This document shows, piece by piece, positions 21,486-35,100 of a DNA stretch of 64,000 nucleotides. The stretch is from Chamaecyparis obtusa (Eukaryota > Streptophyta > Pinopsida > Cupressales > Cupressaceae), in contig BSBK01000873.1 of assembly GCA_027943335.1 (NCBI GenBank), forward strand, positions 1,190,001-1,254,000. Reading direction: 5' to 3'. The translations under genes were made by a program, and so were the position numbers. Positions within the stretch are counted from its first letter, which is position 1; each line of letters opens with the position of its first letter. Below the pieces are notes generated by a model. It did not search any database. It was not told where the DNA came from and worked only from the letters and a program-made list of their open reading frames with translations.

Positions 21486-22986
21486 TGATGAACTACAATT
21501 GATTGAATACCTAAATGACTTGAAGATCAGTGTTAGAGATCACCGAGATATTGAAATGATATGTAAGATAATTAAATCGGTCATTATGTTGTCATTGATC
21601 TCAACTAGTTTTGATAGTACTTATCATGTTAGTTACAAACATCTAAACATCTGTAAAAAGGAGAGAAAAGATGATGAACTGAGATATCTACATGGTCAAA
21701 GATGGATATGACAGATGAAGATAAGGAATACTTTGGGTAACTTATTGATGAGTCTATGATCTCATATTGTTGACTTGATTATGTTGCATTAATCTATTAT
21801 GGAGGAGGAAGCAAAATTGTACAAGGCAATGTGGTCGGTAAATGAAGACTTCAGTATACATCAAGCTAGTGTTGTGTGTACTAAGCGATAGTATTAATTG
21901 ATCTTGTATTCACCGACGTATTTCTTTGTTAACTGAGTATGGATGAAAGTATTAAATGCTTAGTTTAGCCAACAGAAAATGATGAGCTAGAAATTGTTAT
22001 GATTTAGAGATTGAGGATAAAGTTTGTTATGAGATCCATGGCTGACAAAATTTGAAGAAGATCTAAGGGATGGAATTGAAACGTGTTATTGACACAACTG
22101 TCGAGGAAGGTTTAAGAAGGAAAATCAATGAAGAAGGATAAGTGGCAAAATCTGATGGTTGATATGAAAATGGTTTATCTATCTATATAAGAGATATGAG
22201 TTTCTTTATGAAACTATGCCGAAAGAAAGAAGACTGCAGAGATTTCACATGAATTTAGTTTCATGCATGCCTGATTAGACTAGTTGAAGAAGAACCAAAC
22301 TGCAGAATAGAACCGAGCGTCAGAGAGCTATTACCGAGTGAAAGTAAGTTGAGGAAGTGAATTGAAATATTGATCAAAAGATTTGTATGGGCTTAGAATA
22401 GATCTGAACATCTGCAGATTAAGTTGTATTGTAATCAGATCAACTACTATTTTAGTTTAACCATTGATACAAAAATTCTCCTAACCGAGTGGACTTAACC
22501 ATCTTATGTTATGCCCCTATGTCATTTAAGGAATGTACATTGTTATCTTATTGAACCCATAGTGAATGCTGGTCAAAAGTTAACTATCAGTCTTAAATGC
22601 TCTAACAAGGTCACACATAATAGTGTGTTTGTAACCTTTAATAGGGTTGGCTCTTCACTGAGCTCGCTTTAGAAGAGTGAAAATTATTTTGGGTTACTGG
22701 TCCCAGGTGGTTTTTTCCCTTAGCAAGGTTTCTACATTAAATCATTATGTTATGTGTTTTTGTGATGATTGTTTTATCATCATACTTTACATATTGCATA
22801 TTTGATTTGGTTGGTAATCACAGTGAGTTAATTAACTGGTAATCAATAAAAGGCATAGACAGTTTAATAGTTTATGTTACCGAGATGTAGAATTTATTGG
22901 GATTGTTTTAAGTGTTACATCTTTTTATTTGGGATTGTAGGATAAATGATCTAACTAATTCAACCCCCCTCTCAGTTATTCTAATA
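21486..22986 (+). repeat. 3' LTR of copia element 1
   Basis: 1501 bp, TGATGAACTACAA to TTCTAATA, uninterrupted. It serves as the reference for defining solo LTR B and the deletion in the 5' LTR. A reading frame at its left end (21424-21711) straddles the junction and is not a gene. Confidence 0.9.
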
Positions 22987-22991
22987 GACCT

Positions 22992-23328
22992 AGGGGTCCA
23001 TATCCAGTCATTGTAGAGAACAGGAGGTCCCAGGGATGCTTAGAGACTTAGAAATGATGACAGAACATGGTAGAGTGCCAAGAAAGGACATAGAGGCCTA
23101 TGATGAACATGATGAAGGCTAGGAAGACCTATGGCTAGATCCTACCTAGAAAATAGAGCCATAGAGAAGGGAAATCAAGGAGGATCTTTGGGATCCTAAC
23201 CCTAATTTCACCTAGAATGAAGAGATCAAGTGCAAATGCATCCTAAATGCAAGTCTATCATGATAAATGCACTAAAAGAGGGTGCTAAACCTATCAAGAT
23301 GGAAGTGACTCCATTTTAAGATGATACA
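22992..23328. repeat. LTR 'A', right part
   Basis: Continues LTR A after the second GACCT and ends 'ccattttaagatgataca', almost the same as the end of LTR B. Confidence 0.75.
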
Positions 23329-24600
23329 ATTTGTACTATGACAAACCTAACCTATGAGTACACTAAATACCTTGTGAGTTATCATGAATGAAATATAAAA
23401 GGTTGTTGAAAAGTTTTATAATTATTTAGAGTTGAATATAATTATATTTTAAATAAGATGTTTTACCTTTTATAACGATAAAAAATTTAGATGTTAGTGG
23501 ATAATTATTTTATATTTAAAAATAAATAAATGTTCAAATGTTTGTCAAGATAGATTTTATAGGAACATATGAGAAAATTGTGAATGTCATATAAAAGTGT
23601 ATATATATATATATTCATTAAAAAGCACTAGTAAATATATTTCCAATCGAATAATTCATAATTATCTAATATATTTATTGAATAAGATGCTAACCTAACA
23701 AGTATTGTTGTTGTGTAGGTAGATATTATTTTTAAAATTATTGGACAAAAATGTACATGCTTTGAAGCACTTCATATTATATGTTTGTACAATGACTAAT
23801 GAAAAAGGTGAATACAATAAATATCTTTTGATTTCTCATGAATGAAATACAACAGTTTGTTAAAAAAGTTTATAATTATTTAGAGTTGAAAATAAGTTTT
23901 TCATATTAAAAGCAACAAAAATGAGGGTGTCATACCTTAAGAACAACAACCTAGAGGGCATAAAAGTCAGTGAGAATTAACAACAAAACTAATATAAAAA
24001 ATAATATAAGCTACTTAATACCATAATCTTCAAAAAAGAGCTACAACCTCTGAGACTATCACCAAGCAAACTATCTAATCTACTAATAGTCTGAAAATAA
24101 AGCCACCAATGGTTATCCCAATAAGTATAATAAGAGTTGTTTCAACTTAAAACAAAGAGAATATAAATATTTTCCATATTGTGCCCAAGATTGCACCCAT
24201 TAGAGAAAACCAAAAAAAAACAAAAGAAGGGACATTGTCCCTAGTAAGTAGCCTTGTAATTGCATGAGACTTGTTGCAAAGCCACTGACCAATCCTTTGT
24301 AAGGAACTTAAATAGTTCCTTGAAGTTTCCTTCATCGCCATCATCCTCACCCACCATATTTTTCTACAACAAACAAAGGGATGTTGCAAAGCTATGCATC
24401 ACCTCAAGGAGAACCTCAAAATACTACCAAATTTTTGTTCCAACTCTAGAACATAGGTGTTAGTTTTTTCTAGCCTTGAACATTTGCATCATACCTATCT
24501 CAATTATCAACAAGATGGATACAATAGTTCCAACAATAGTAGGTTTAGTATTAGTAATTTCCTCAGGTATTATTTCACTAGTTAAGACAATTGGGCTAAT
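23329..24600. other. Array-tail duplications, no gene
   Basis: 23355-23460 and 23815-23920 are diverged direct copies (atgaatgaaataYaa ... tttataattatttagagttga). 23590-23805 matches 14880-15133. These are flanks of the tandem array broken up by LTR A. A short minus-strand frame near 24147-24389 has no recognisable content. Confidence 0.55.
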
Positions 24601-24619
24601 TTTAACACTTTCAAAGACA

Positions 24620-24847
24620 TGAGAAACTATTGGTCATGTCAAAACTATCCTCCATTTCCACATTCTTCCCAATCTCCTCCACCTCCTTTCCAATCTCTTT
24701 CTTCTCCTCACTCTCACTATCAACTTCCCCATCAGAATTTGTATCCACTTTTAGCTTATTCCCCTTTTCCAAAGGACGAGTAGCTAGTCTAGTTAACTAT
24801 CTTCAGGTGCTAGTCTCCTCAATAGCCTCTATGTCTAAATCTATTGG
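24620..24847 (-). pseudogene. Acidic C-terminal piece of a retroelement ORF (candidate)
   Basis: Read on the minus strand, this stretch gives an uninterrupted acidic, coiled-coil-like segment (KLKVDTNSDGEVDSESEEKK, then EIGKEVEEIGKNVEMEDS). It appears to continue the remnant at 26130-27230 across the solo LTR. Function unknown; structural rather than enzymatic judging from composition. Confidence 0.35.
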
Positions 24848-25921
24848 TATTAAGGAACATTAAGAGGGGGGGAGAATTAGTGTTCTACAAATTTTAACCT
24901 TGTTAAGTTGATTATTTAACCATAAACCACATGCAATGAAAAGTAAAGTGCACAAGCATAAAACAATCATCTATAACACCATAACACCAAGATTTTTATC
25001 ATGGAAACCTTGTTAGGGAAAAAACCATAGTGGGGATGGACCCACAAATAAAAATACTTTGTAAAAGTATTTAACCATTTTAAAGGTTTACAAAAGGAAT
25101 GTGCATGCATTTAGGAACTATACCTAGAGCTGACTGCTCAGTTACAATAAGGCTTACTGTCTATATGGTTAAACAAAATCACACAGAGATTGAACTGATA
25201 CACATCATCTACAAATGCCAAAATAGTTCCAATTAAGAATAATACACTGAATCAATACACTTCATTCTATATCTATGCTCTATTATTACTCAGACCTCAA
25301 GTCAACATACTTTGCACATTAATATGCACCATGCATACCAAAATGATCAATCAAACCAATCTTATATATCTGCTACCAAGAATTCATCATCCACAAGTTA
25401 GCCTCAAGAACATTTCATAAAATAAAAACATGTTATAACTGTCAGCTAGATCTTCATGAAAACCATAATGTGGAACTCAAATAATTGCTCACATGCTATC
25501 CACATGTTAGCTCTACATTCTCAAACTAAAAAAAAATCACTAGTATTGATCTAATAGATCCACATAAAGATCTATTATAACTTGATGTTGTTCTTCACTA
25601 TATACCCAAAAAATTCCAAAAAAAACCTCATAGTTCTCAAACACAAAATAGAATTAGACATTGCACGAATATGGGATATGATAGATTATACCTTCGTAAT
25701 GCTTCCCTTAGGATCACACTTCAAAATATGAAATTGGGTGTTTGTACTGAACCTTTTACCAAAAACTATCAATGGCACTATTCACTGCCAGACTTAGCCA
25801 AACATGCATTATGGCTTCCAGTTTGATCAATCAATGATATGAGAATGTGTGCAGTGGAGTTAGTTTCCAGCAATGACAACACCTAAACCATCTGAGTAGT
25901 GTCTCTTGCCAACAATAATCA
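24848..25921 (-). mobile_element. Solo LTR of a copia-type element
   Basis: Plus-strand start 'tattaaggaacattaagagg' corresponds to the reverse complement of the end of copia 1's LTR (TATTAGAATAACT-AGAGG). It contains the family landmarks 'ccttgttagggaaaaaacca' and 'tggggatggacccac', also seen at 38332-39455 and 60538-61770. It ends near 'cttgccaacaataatca'. About 1.07 kb, no internal region, and no clear target duplication left. Confidence 0.65.
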
Positions 25922-26129
25922 ATCTCTTTAATATTAAACATATGTTTTTAAGAGACCTTACCTTTCTTCTTGGTCGGGAGTTTGGATTTTCATTTGTTAT
26001 CCTTCAATTCCACTTCATTAGTGTAGTTGGGGTTTTAGGTATTCCTTGCCGAGACTTTAAGCTATAGATTTTTATTCATTTCTTTTTTCTCATCCCAAGT
26101 AAAGAAAGTAGACTAGCCAAGGGACGAGT

Positions 26130-27230
26130 CCCAAAATTTGGGGCTTCTTAAACAATTATGGTCCTTGGAGGGTAGAGGGAAAAATGAAATTAGTAGAGCC
26201 TGAGAATAAGCCCAATTAGTTGTAAGGGAATTGGCATTTTTCTAGCACTTTTAGCAGAATCCATAGCTTCTTTGATATTTTTTTCTAGGGAATGAAGTAA
26301 AAAGAATGGAAATGAGATAGTGTTGTGCTTAGAAAAGTGATTCAACAAAGGCATGTGGAAAAAGTAATCAACCTTGAACTTGTCCTCAAGTGAAAAATAC
26401 TTCGTTACCATTAAACATACCTAGTCCTAAGGTTTAGGTTTTTCTGAAATTCATAAACCCCCATGGTGCTTAACCATCGCTTCATTATCACTAAAGAACT
26501 GGTTCAAGCTATCATTACCCAACACATGGATCATCTTCTTCCATTTTTTCCATTAGTGGAGAGGCTCATCACCTTCACAATAACATCTTCTTTAACTTAA
26601 AATGAAGTATCTCCCATTGAAACCTTACAATCTTCCCAAAACTTTGTAAACTGAGTCGACATATGTTCATAATGACCTGTCATATTCTCAAAATATTGTG
26701 CCACCACTCCTTTGTAAATATATCATATAGTTTCATTATTTTTAAATTCATCATGCCTATTGATCTCAAACTGTATTCTATCACCTGTCATAATGTCATT
26801 CTTAGTAGCAGTCACTCTCTGGTAAACAAAAAGCCCCAAATTATCTTGATGCAAAGAGAAAAAAGAAAAATCCCTAAAAAAATTGAGTACTCAGTATAAT
26901 TATGAATAAGTGTTCCCTCTTTGTCTTCATAAACTCTCATGAATGCCCATGCATGTGAATTGTACCAAATCCCAAACATGCAATAAAATTTTCCTAAATT
27001 GCAAAATCTTCAAATAACCAACAAGGATTGATTTAAATCTTTCACAATCTGTGATACCTTCCCTAAAATAACGCGAACACTTACTTAATACATCACTAGC
27101 ATCCTTCATATGAAAACCCCTTCCATTTTTCCACATCAACATAGCACATGACTCACACGTTGGACTTGATATTGCCACTCTTTTCTTCACATTATTCATA
27201 TTAAAAATTTCCAACCACTTTATTTATAGG
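26130..27230 (-). pseudogene. Decayed retroelement-type ORF
   Basis: On the minus strand several coding-like stretches follow one another in changing frames: MNNVKKRVAISSPTCESCAM, then 'HVLGNDSLNQFFSDNEAMV', then MVTKYFSLEDKFKVDYFFHM and HNTISFPFFLLHSLEKNIKE. The last part recalls a large uncharacterised ORF common in plant retroelements, in which a 'fFLLhSLEK' block precedes an acidic tail. I place it there with low confidence. Several stops and frameshifts; not functional. Confidence 0.4.
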
Positions 27231-27399
27231 TAATTCTATAGCCACAAAAAATGAAAAATTACCAAACCATAGAACAAAACCTATGAAAATTTCCTAAATA
27301 ATGTTGAATTTAGTCTCCATCTATACTGTATTAGATAATTTTTCACCCCCAGATTAAGGTCTTCACATGGAGTGGGAGATGATTAACCTTCCTTTAGCA

Positions 27400-29000
27400 T
27401 TTGGTTCCCTCAATAGATAGGCCCACAACAGTCATGGTATCAACCACACTATTACCTTCCCTGAAGATGTGCTTTATAGAAAAGGAGTGGAGGCCCAAAA
27501 AAAGAGTTCTTTTGTCATCCATAAATCCTTCCATTGACCAACTAGATTTATTAATTCATTTAGTAGTTTATATTGTGTTTTTATAGTCAACAAGTTCTAT
27601 CTCAAGATTCTTGATTCCAATGGATAGTGCAATTTTAATCCCCCATAGGAGGGCTATACATTCTACTTGATTACTATTATGGCCATTCAAATTCCTAGCA
27701 GAATTAGTTTTTAGATCACCATTGGAGTCCCTTATCACTCCATCACAATCAACATTACCCTATCTAGAAGCCCCATAAAAAATAGGCTTGTTTTATCTTG
27801 TAGAAGAAGGCTTCCATTTTGTCCTCTATCTAGCCAAAATCTTATATTATCAAAGTGGGCATAAGTCATTAGGAATTTCTAATTCTTAGCAATTTTATCA
27901 ACCTAGTAGGTAAAGGGGTAGCTAGGTAGCTTCCAAGTAACAATTTACCAGTTCTTTACCAGTAGTTTGGTCATAGCTTTGAAGAAATCTTCTACTAGAT
28001 TTTTAATCTCCTTAAAAATCCGATTGTTCCTTTTTTTTCATAGACTCCAATAGATGTGTGGTGGAACTTGCCTCCAAAATTGTCTAGTTAGAGGGTTGCG
28101 ATTGGGCTCTTTAATTCAATGACTTGGCTGATATCACTATTAAAAACCCATGGAAGTTTAAACTTTTCCATCACAGTCTACCTGATTTGTCTAGAAAATT
28201 GGCAATGTAAAAATAAATGGTGTATAGAATCCTCCTCCTAGTTGTAGAGAAAATATATGTTAGTAAATTGGAACCCAATTCAGGCCAAATTATCCCGAGT
28301 TAGAATTTTTTATGTATTGTGATATACCAAAAAAAATTAATCTTCATAATTAACTATGGGTTTCAAACCTTTCTCCAACAATTCAGTGAACTGTCGCACT
28401 TTAACAAAATTTTGTAAGTAGATTTGAATGAAAATTCCCCCTTTTGATCCTTCTCCCCAAAAAAATTATCTTCTCTTTGGAAAATGGGGAGTTAGACCAT
28501 ACTTCAATGTCTAGAATTCAATAGCTTTTTGAACTAGGTCAAGTCTATTGTAGTTTCAATGTGTAAAATCCTTCCACCTTTCTAAAGTTGTAATGTAATC
28601 CTCAATTTGTAATCCAAAAAATCCTTTTGAGATCTCTATTAACTTGCTAAAACTCAAATTTTGACCAAAGCCTTACCCCCTACCTAGACATCCTCCCAAA
28701 ATCTAAATTTCCAATTTCCTTCCATTTCTAATCCTCTATTTTAGACCCTCCTTAACAATATTATGACCCTTGAGGACATTATTCCATATTTTTTTTATTT
28801 AAGGAGATAATTCTATAGAAGTTATCAAAGCTAAGGTATTTAGACCTCTTGAAGTTGCACAAGTCTGCCTTTTCAATGGAAATATTTCAACCCATTTTAG
28901 CTATTAGTGCCTTATTCAAGATTGACAACTTCCTTGTCCCAAGAACACCTTGGTGTTTTCATTTGTAGATAGTGTCCTAATTAACCAAAGCCAATATCTT
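27400..29000 (-). pseudogene. LINE (non-LTR) pol remnant: RT end, zf-RVT, RNase H
   Basis: Three blocks lie in the correct minus-strand order. At 28995-28840, the C-terminal end of LINE reverse transcriptase reads GVLGTRKLSILNKALIAKMG, matching the usual 'GGLGiRkLsiLNkALLaKlgW'. At 28330-28000, a zf-RVT-like segment reads EEDSIHHLFLHCQFSRQI ... YEKKRNNRIFKEI. At 27760-27430, an RNase H-like fold reads FYGASR, GVIRDSNGDLKTNSARNLNG, ALLWGIKIALSIGIKNLEIE and SIKHIFREGNSVVDTM. Many stops are present. The endonuclease and N-terminal RT are not found, consistent with 5' truncation. Confidence 0.7.
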
Positions 29001-31592
29001 CTTTTCTTCCTCTCGAGCATGATGATGTTGTGTTTCTAAAAAAAATAATGTTTCTGAATCTCAACACTTATCTTGCACATTGGATTTTTATTTTGTCGAT
29101 AAAACTAACCCAGGCACATAATCCACTTGTGAAATCTCAAAATCTTTCAAGAGTTCACATTATCCTAGATTTCAAGAGATTGAAAACACAAATAGACCAA
29201 AAATTTGAAACAAGCAAACTGAAATTTTTTTGGTCGATAGCAATTGCTGATTCAAAGTTGCTATTGGATCTTTAATTGTTAGGTAGTTGTTCTTTTAGGA
29301 ATGAAATGGGGAAATAAGAGGCACAAGGTTGACTCATACATTATCGTTGTCCAAGGAAAGAGCACCAGAGATCAATCAAAAGAAAGAAATTATCTCATAC
29401 ACTATCATTGATCAAAGGATTACTACAATCAACAATTAGTTAATCCACTAATTAACAAATAAGAGATATGAATTAGCATTTTTTGACAATGGGTTGGAGA
29501 TGTTGAGACACAAATTCTCACATCAATGCCCCTTCATAGCCATATTATATAAGGATCACAGGTTCACCACAAGAAATCATATATGTTTTATATACATACC
29601 AGATTGGAAGCACTCAATAAGAACCACTACGAAACTGATAAAGAGGTGGAATTTGTCCACTCATTTTCAAGGCTAAGATGCACAAGTGTAAAGACATTAT
29701 TCATGCAAAGTATCAAGAAGACATCACATAAGGGTATTATTCAGGGACGATGATCAGACATAGGCAATTATCTCTTACATATATAAGCGAATGATAATAA
29801 AGGCATAATTCTAAAACTATGATTAGCAAATCTACTTGTCAATAGACAAATATATATATTTTTGTAACTAGCCCATCTACTTCATAATATTTTCATTAAG
29901 AGAGGGCCTATTTTTGGACAATCAAGGATATAACCAGATTTGATTTTCTTAACATACCCTCATCTCGAATCAGTGATCATGTGAGGTTTATTGTTTCAAT
30001 CATAAATTATACTCATCCGATCAATAAAAGACTATTTCATAAAAATATTGGACATTCCTATTCTTTGGGATTGGGTATTATGGACAAGGACATTCCTATT
30101 GTATGAAAAATGTGGAATCATGGACAAGGAACTTTCCTCAAAGAAATGTGGTATCATGTACTACAAGTTGTGTCTATGAATTTAGAGTCTATGTAATTAT
30201 AAATTATGAATAGTTGGAGGACAAAACACAAAGTTACTACCTCTGATTGCCACACCTAGTCTACAGACATGGTGGCAGTCCAAGAAGGTCAGTGAATGGA
30301 AGAAGATCACTCATGGATTAGATGTAGAAGAAGCATGACATTAGTTTGAAGATCCATTGTAAGGTTTTGTAACATATGAAATGGATAAATGATCTTCTTT
30401 GTGCAATACTGTATTTTTCCCTATAAACTGTCATGGTTTTGTATGTTGTAGAGTATTTCTTAAAAGGAAAATAGATTGTGTAAGCACCAAAACTTATTTG
30501 GGAGTGAAGTGTAATTAATTAAGTTTATTAGGAAACCATTTTGATTAGTGGTCATGGATCCTGGAGAGAGATCCACTGAAATTTGTGAAAATGGACTTAA
30601 ACCCTCCGTGACAAACCTAGGTGAAAGGGCTTGTTAATAACTATGAAATTAACTGATGGAAAAATTCAAAACCTAGTTTTTTGCAAAGTAGATTCAAGGA
30701 GCTTTAGTATGGAATTTATTTGGTATCAAATGGTTGTGTTTTGCAAAAACTGTTTGATGCCCTAGTAGACTATGGTAGTGAATTTATTGTGTTATTAAAA
30801 GTGTAGTCTTAGTTTTTGAATTTATTGGTAACTATTTGATCGGGAAATTGACTCTAATGGTGAAATAAGATTAATATAGTGTAAATGGACTTGTGGAACA
30901 TGCATTAAAGACTGGTTCATTAAGAGTTAAACTTTGATTGTAAGAATAGCCCAGAACTGTCAATGAAATGACAGTTAGAATTATAATCAGTTGATTATCT
31001 TTATAGACCTAGCCTTACACTAAATGCACCCAAGTATCCCCTAAGCTTCCTACATCTGGCAGGTCTAATTTGGTGACAATGTAGTGTAACCCCTCCAAGT
31101 TTTTCTCCCAAACATTCATGCACGACCAACATCATATGACATGCAAAATAGTTGGAACCAGGTGCAAATGAAATACTTAAAAAGAGATGGTCCTGCACAA
31201 ATTTGGGGTAGAAGCAACACACTTAAGTGCAATTTCTTATTTGTGATCATAAAACTATGTAGAGACATCTATAAAGGGATTATGCATGAAAGGATCAATT
31301 TCAATGCTTTTCTATGATTTGTTCTTTCTTACTTGGATCCAAAACCATTTTACAATATGTCTACTTTCTTCAAGAGATGATTAAAACATTAAATTATTAT
31401 AGTTTTTATGCTCTAATTAGTATAGTAGATTATAATAATTGTAAACAAGATACTAGAATAATAAACAAATGTACACACAATGTAGTTACATGTTTCATGG
31501 ACTCCACAAGACACCCACCAAAGTTCAAAGTATGGTATGGGAAATGACAATCCTAAAATATAAATATATTATTTATTTTTGAATTGTTTGGT
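29001..31592. other. Intergenic DNA, nothing recognised
   Basis: AT-rich, with frames under 85 codons that show no motif. I see no terminal repeats or RNA genes. Confidence 0.5.
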
Positions 31593-31597
31593 AGAAT

Positions 31598-32181
31598 TGT
31601 TGGATTTTGAGAATTAAATCCATTTGTCTAGAAGCCTCCATATTTGACTTTATTTTGATAAAGTTTAAAGTCTGATATTTTGTGAGGACTTTGAAAGTTA
31701 AGTTCAAATCAAATTTGGGGGAAATTTGATTTCTTTTACAGACTTCTTTCTTCTTTCTTTTTGGACAACAAGTTTTGTATAAAGGAATGAATATCTTTAT
31801 TCTTCCTCAGTGAGCATGAATGTAATTTCTATTTTGTTTGCAGCAGCAGGGATAGTTTTAGTTTTTTGTAATAATCTATTTTTATCAGAGAAGTTTTGCA
31901 ACAACAGTTGTGAATGATTATTCTGTTAAGCAGTGATTGCTTCAGACAATTTTTTAAGAGCATTGAGAAGCTCATAGATGTTTGTATACAGCTCCATTAG
32001 TTGCAAGTTTATTTTTATTGTAGAAGTTGTTTTTAGTTTGAATAGAGGCAAGAAGAATCTTGCATATTTCTCCAGCTCTTGTGTCTGCCTTGTTTTGGGG
32101 TTTTTCAAATTTATCCATTGCTAAAATAGAGCATTCATTTTGTGCATTTCCATAATTTAGTATTTCTCTAAATTCTTTACA
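31598..32181 (+). repeat. 5' LTR of copia element 2
   Basis: 584 bp, TGTTGGATTTTGAG to TTCTTTACA. Collinear with the 602-bp 3' LTR, which has an extra 'ttccttggacttctttc' stretch. Confidence 0.93.
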
Positions 32182-32187
32182 GGAGAC

Positions 32188-35100
32188 GTGGCTAGAGATG
32201 TAGGAAAGAGTTGGCAGTAGCCACCATCCTTAAATCGACAAAATTATGATGTTTGGGCAAAGAAGATGAGGACTGTTATGACAACAAATGATTTATGGGA
32301 GCTTGTGGTCAACGGATGTAACTGACCCAGCTCAGTTTATTGGCCTCACAAACAATCAAAAGACTCAGTTGAAGGAGTCAAGGAGGAAAGATGCAAAAGC
32401 TTTGAGATTGATAGAAACTGCCTTGACAGAGGCAATCTTTCCCAAAATAGCAGCAGCTAATTATTCCAAAGAAGCTTGGGATATTCGTCACACAAGTTTT
32501 AAAGGGATTGAGAAACTTTGTTTGGTGAAGCTCCAAATGCTTCGAAGAGAGTTTGAGACTTGTCTCATGAAGGACAATGAGTCCATTTTGGATTTTAGCT
32601 CAAGACTCTCTGGTTTGATAAACCAGTTGAGAACCAATGGAGAAACCATGGAGGAGCAAAGAATAGTGGAGAAAGTTTTGAGAAGTCTACCCTCTAAATT
32701 TGATAATCTAGTAATTTCCATTGAAGAGGCAAATGATCTCTCAATTATGACTATTGATGAGTTAATGGGTTCTTTCCAAACCCATGAGCATCACATTAAT
32801 AGGTTTGCAAATTCCTCTCAACAACAAGCTTTTAGAGCTCAAGCCAATACAAGAGGCAGGCGAAGAGGAAGAAACAACTCTGGAAAAGGTTCAAGAGGCA
32901 GAGGTCATGGTAACTCCGGACAACAAAATGCTGGACGAGAAAGCTCAAAACGAGCAACCACAAATGAGGGAGCTAGCAACTCTCAAAATAATTCCAGAAG
33001 TAAGAAGATATATACCTCAGACAAGAGTAATATTGAATGTTATTATTGTCATAAATTTGAGCATTATGCTAGTGAATGTTGGAAAAAGCAAAGTAATCAG
33101 TCAAAGCCAAGTGCAAATGTTGCTGATATGAAAGTGGGTGATGGAAATAATCCCACAGCCTTCATCATGTGCAATGTTGGTGAAGAAGGCAGCCTCGAAG
33201 TCTAGTATTTAGATAGCGGTTATAGTAACCACATGAGTGGTAATGAAAGTATTTTTTCTTTCATTGATAAGAATGTAAAGTCTGAAATTAGAATGGGGAA
33301 CAATGGAGTTGTTCCAGTTGTGGGAAAATGATATATTATGATCCGCACCAAGCAAGGTGAGAAACAAGAAATTCAGAATGTTTACTTTGCCCCAGGAATA
33401 AAGCACAATTTGATGAGTGTTGGACAGTTCACTCAAAATGGTTACGAAGTGCTAATGGAGAATGACCAATGTGTCATTTATGAGAAGGATGGCAATAAGA
33501 AAATTGTTGCAGTGGTTCAAATGACAAAGAATCGAATGTTTCCATTGAAGGTAGAGATGTGTTTCTCTTCACAATCAGCAACTCCACCTCCCAAGAAAGA
33601 ATGTACAATAGTACAATAATCAGCCTTCAAGAGCATGATTGAAGACCCCTCCAAGCTATGGCATTTAAGGTATGGACATCTTGGTTATGCTGGTTTAAAT
33701 TTATTATCCAAGAAAAGAATGGTAGATGATTTTCCATGTATTAAAGAGTTCAGTAGCAAGTGTGAGGCTTGTATTTTGGGTAAGCAACATAGGCTGCCCT
33801 TTAATTCTGAAAACTCTAGAAGGGAAAGAGCGCCATTAGAGCTGGTGCATACTGATTTAGTTGGCCCTATGCAAATCACTTCCATTGGGGGGAGTACTTA
33901 TTTTATGACCTTCATAGATGATTTCAGTCATAGAACATGGGTTTACTTTATGAAAAATAAATCTGAAGCTTTTGATAAGTTTTTAGAATTTAAAGCCCAG
34001 GCTGAAAATGAATGTGGACAAAATCTTAAAGTCCTAAGGTCAGATAGAAGGGGGGAATATACCTTGAATATTTTTGTAAATTTTTGTAGGTAGAATGACA
34101 TAAAGAAAGAGCTTACAACTAGTTATACTCTGCAGCAAAATGGAGTGGTTGAAAGAAAAAATAGAACCATCGTTGAGATGGTAAGAAACATGATGAAAGA
34201 AAAAGGACTCCCAATTGAATATTGGGGAGAAGCTGTAGCAACAACAATCTATTTAATAAATAGAAGTCCTACAAAATTAGTTCATGACAAGATTCCAATG
34301 GAAGCATGGACAAAGCATAGATGGATGGTTGAACACTTGAGAGTGTTTGGGTGTGTAGCATATGCACACGTGCCAAAGGAGAAAAGGCAAAAGTTTGATG
34401 ATAAAGGAGTGAAGTGTGTCTTCACTGGTTATAGTCCAGAATCAAAGGCATACAGATTATATGATCCAGTTGGTAAGAATATGATCACTTCAAGAGACGT
34501 GGAGTTCATTGAGAATGAGTCATGGGATGGCTTGGTGGACACATCTTCAAGAACTTCAAGTAAAGTGCCTATTATGGTTGAAGATGATGAGTTTGTTGAT
34601 CAGCAAAATGAAATAGCAATAGGTATAGAAGGCTCCAGAAGGCTACAAATTGGCCCCACAGAGAGCAGCAACAAAAATACTGAGAGCTATGATCCCACTC
34701 TCGCCTCTATAGTGCCAAGAAAGACCAAGAGTCTAAGGGAGATATACCAAGATGAAAGGTATGAAAATGAATTTGATGAAAATATAAATTTTGCATTATT
34801 TTCTCATAGTGATCCAATTTATTTTGAGGATGTTGAAAAGGAAGAAAAGTGGTGTAAGGCCATGGATGAGGAAATGGATGCAATAAAAAGAAATGAAACT
34901 TGGGAGCTCACTAATTTACCTCCAAACAAGAAAACTATTGGAGTTAAATGGGTTTACAAAACCAAGAGCAATGCTAAAGGAAAAATAGATAGGCATAAGG
35001 CTCGATTGGTGGTCAAGGGGTACAAACAATAGTTTGGTAGAGATTATGATGAGACCTATGCCCCGGTTACTAGAATGGAAACCGTGTGTGTTGTCATAGC

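Larger units (their letters stand above)
16359..22986 (+). mobile_element. Ty1/copia element 1, internally deleted, inserted in LTR A
   Basis: The 5' LTR spans 16359-19173 (including a foreign insertion), the interior 19174-21485 and the 3' LTR 21486-22986. The LTRs begin TGATGAACTACAA and end TTCTAATA. Exact 5-bp target duplications GACCT flank the element (16354-16358 and 22987-22991). A primer-binding site for initiator tRNA-Met and a polypurine tract are present. The interior is only 2.3 kb because protease, integrase and most of the reverse transcriptase are missing. The 5' LTR also lacks ~170 bp that the 3' LTR keeps near 21515-21705. Confidence 0.9.

Noticed and set aside
26663..26899. 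Plus-strand frame with hydrophobic text
   Set aside because: It is the antisense of the decayed retroelement ORF at 26130-27230.
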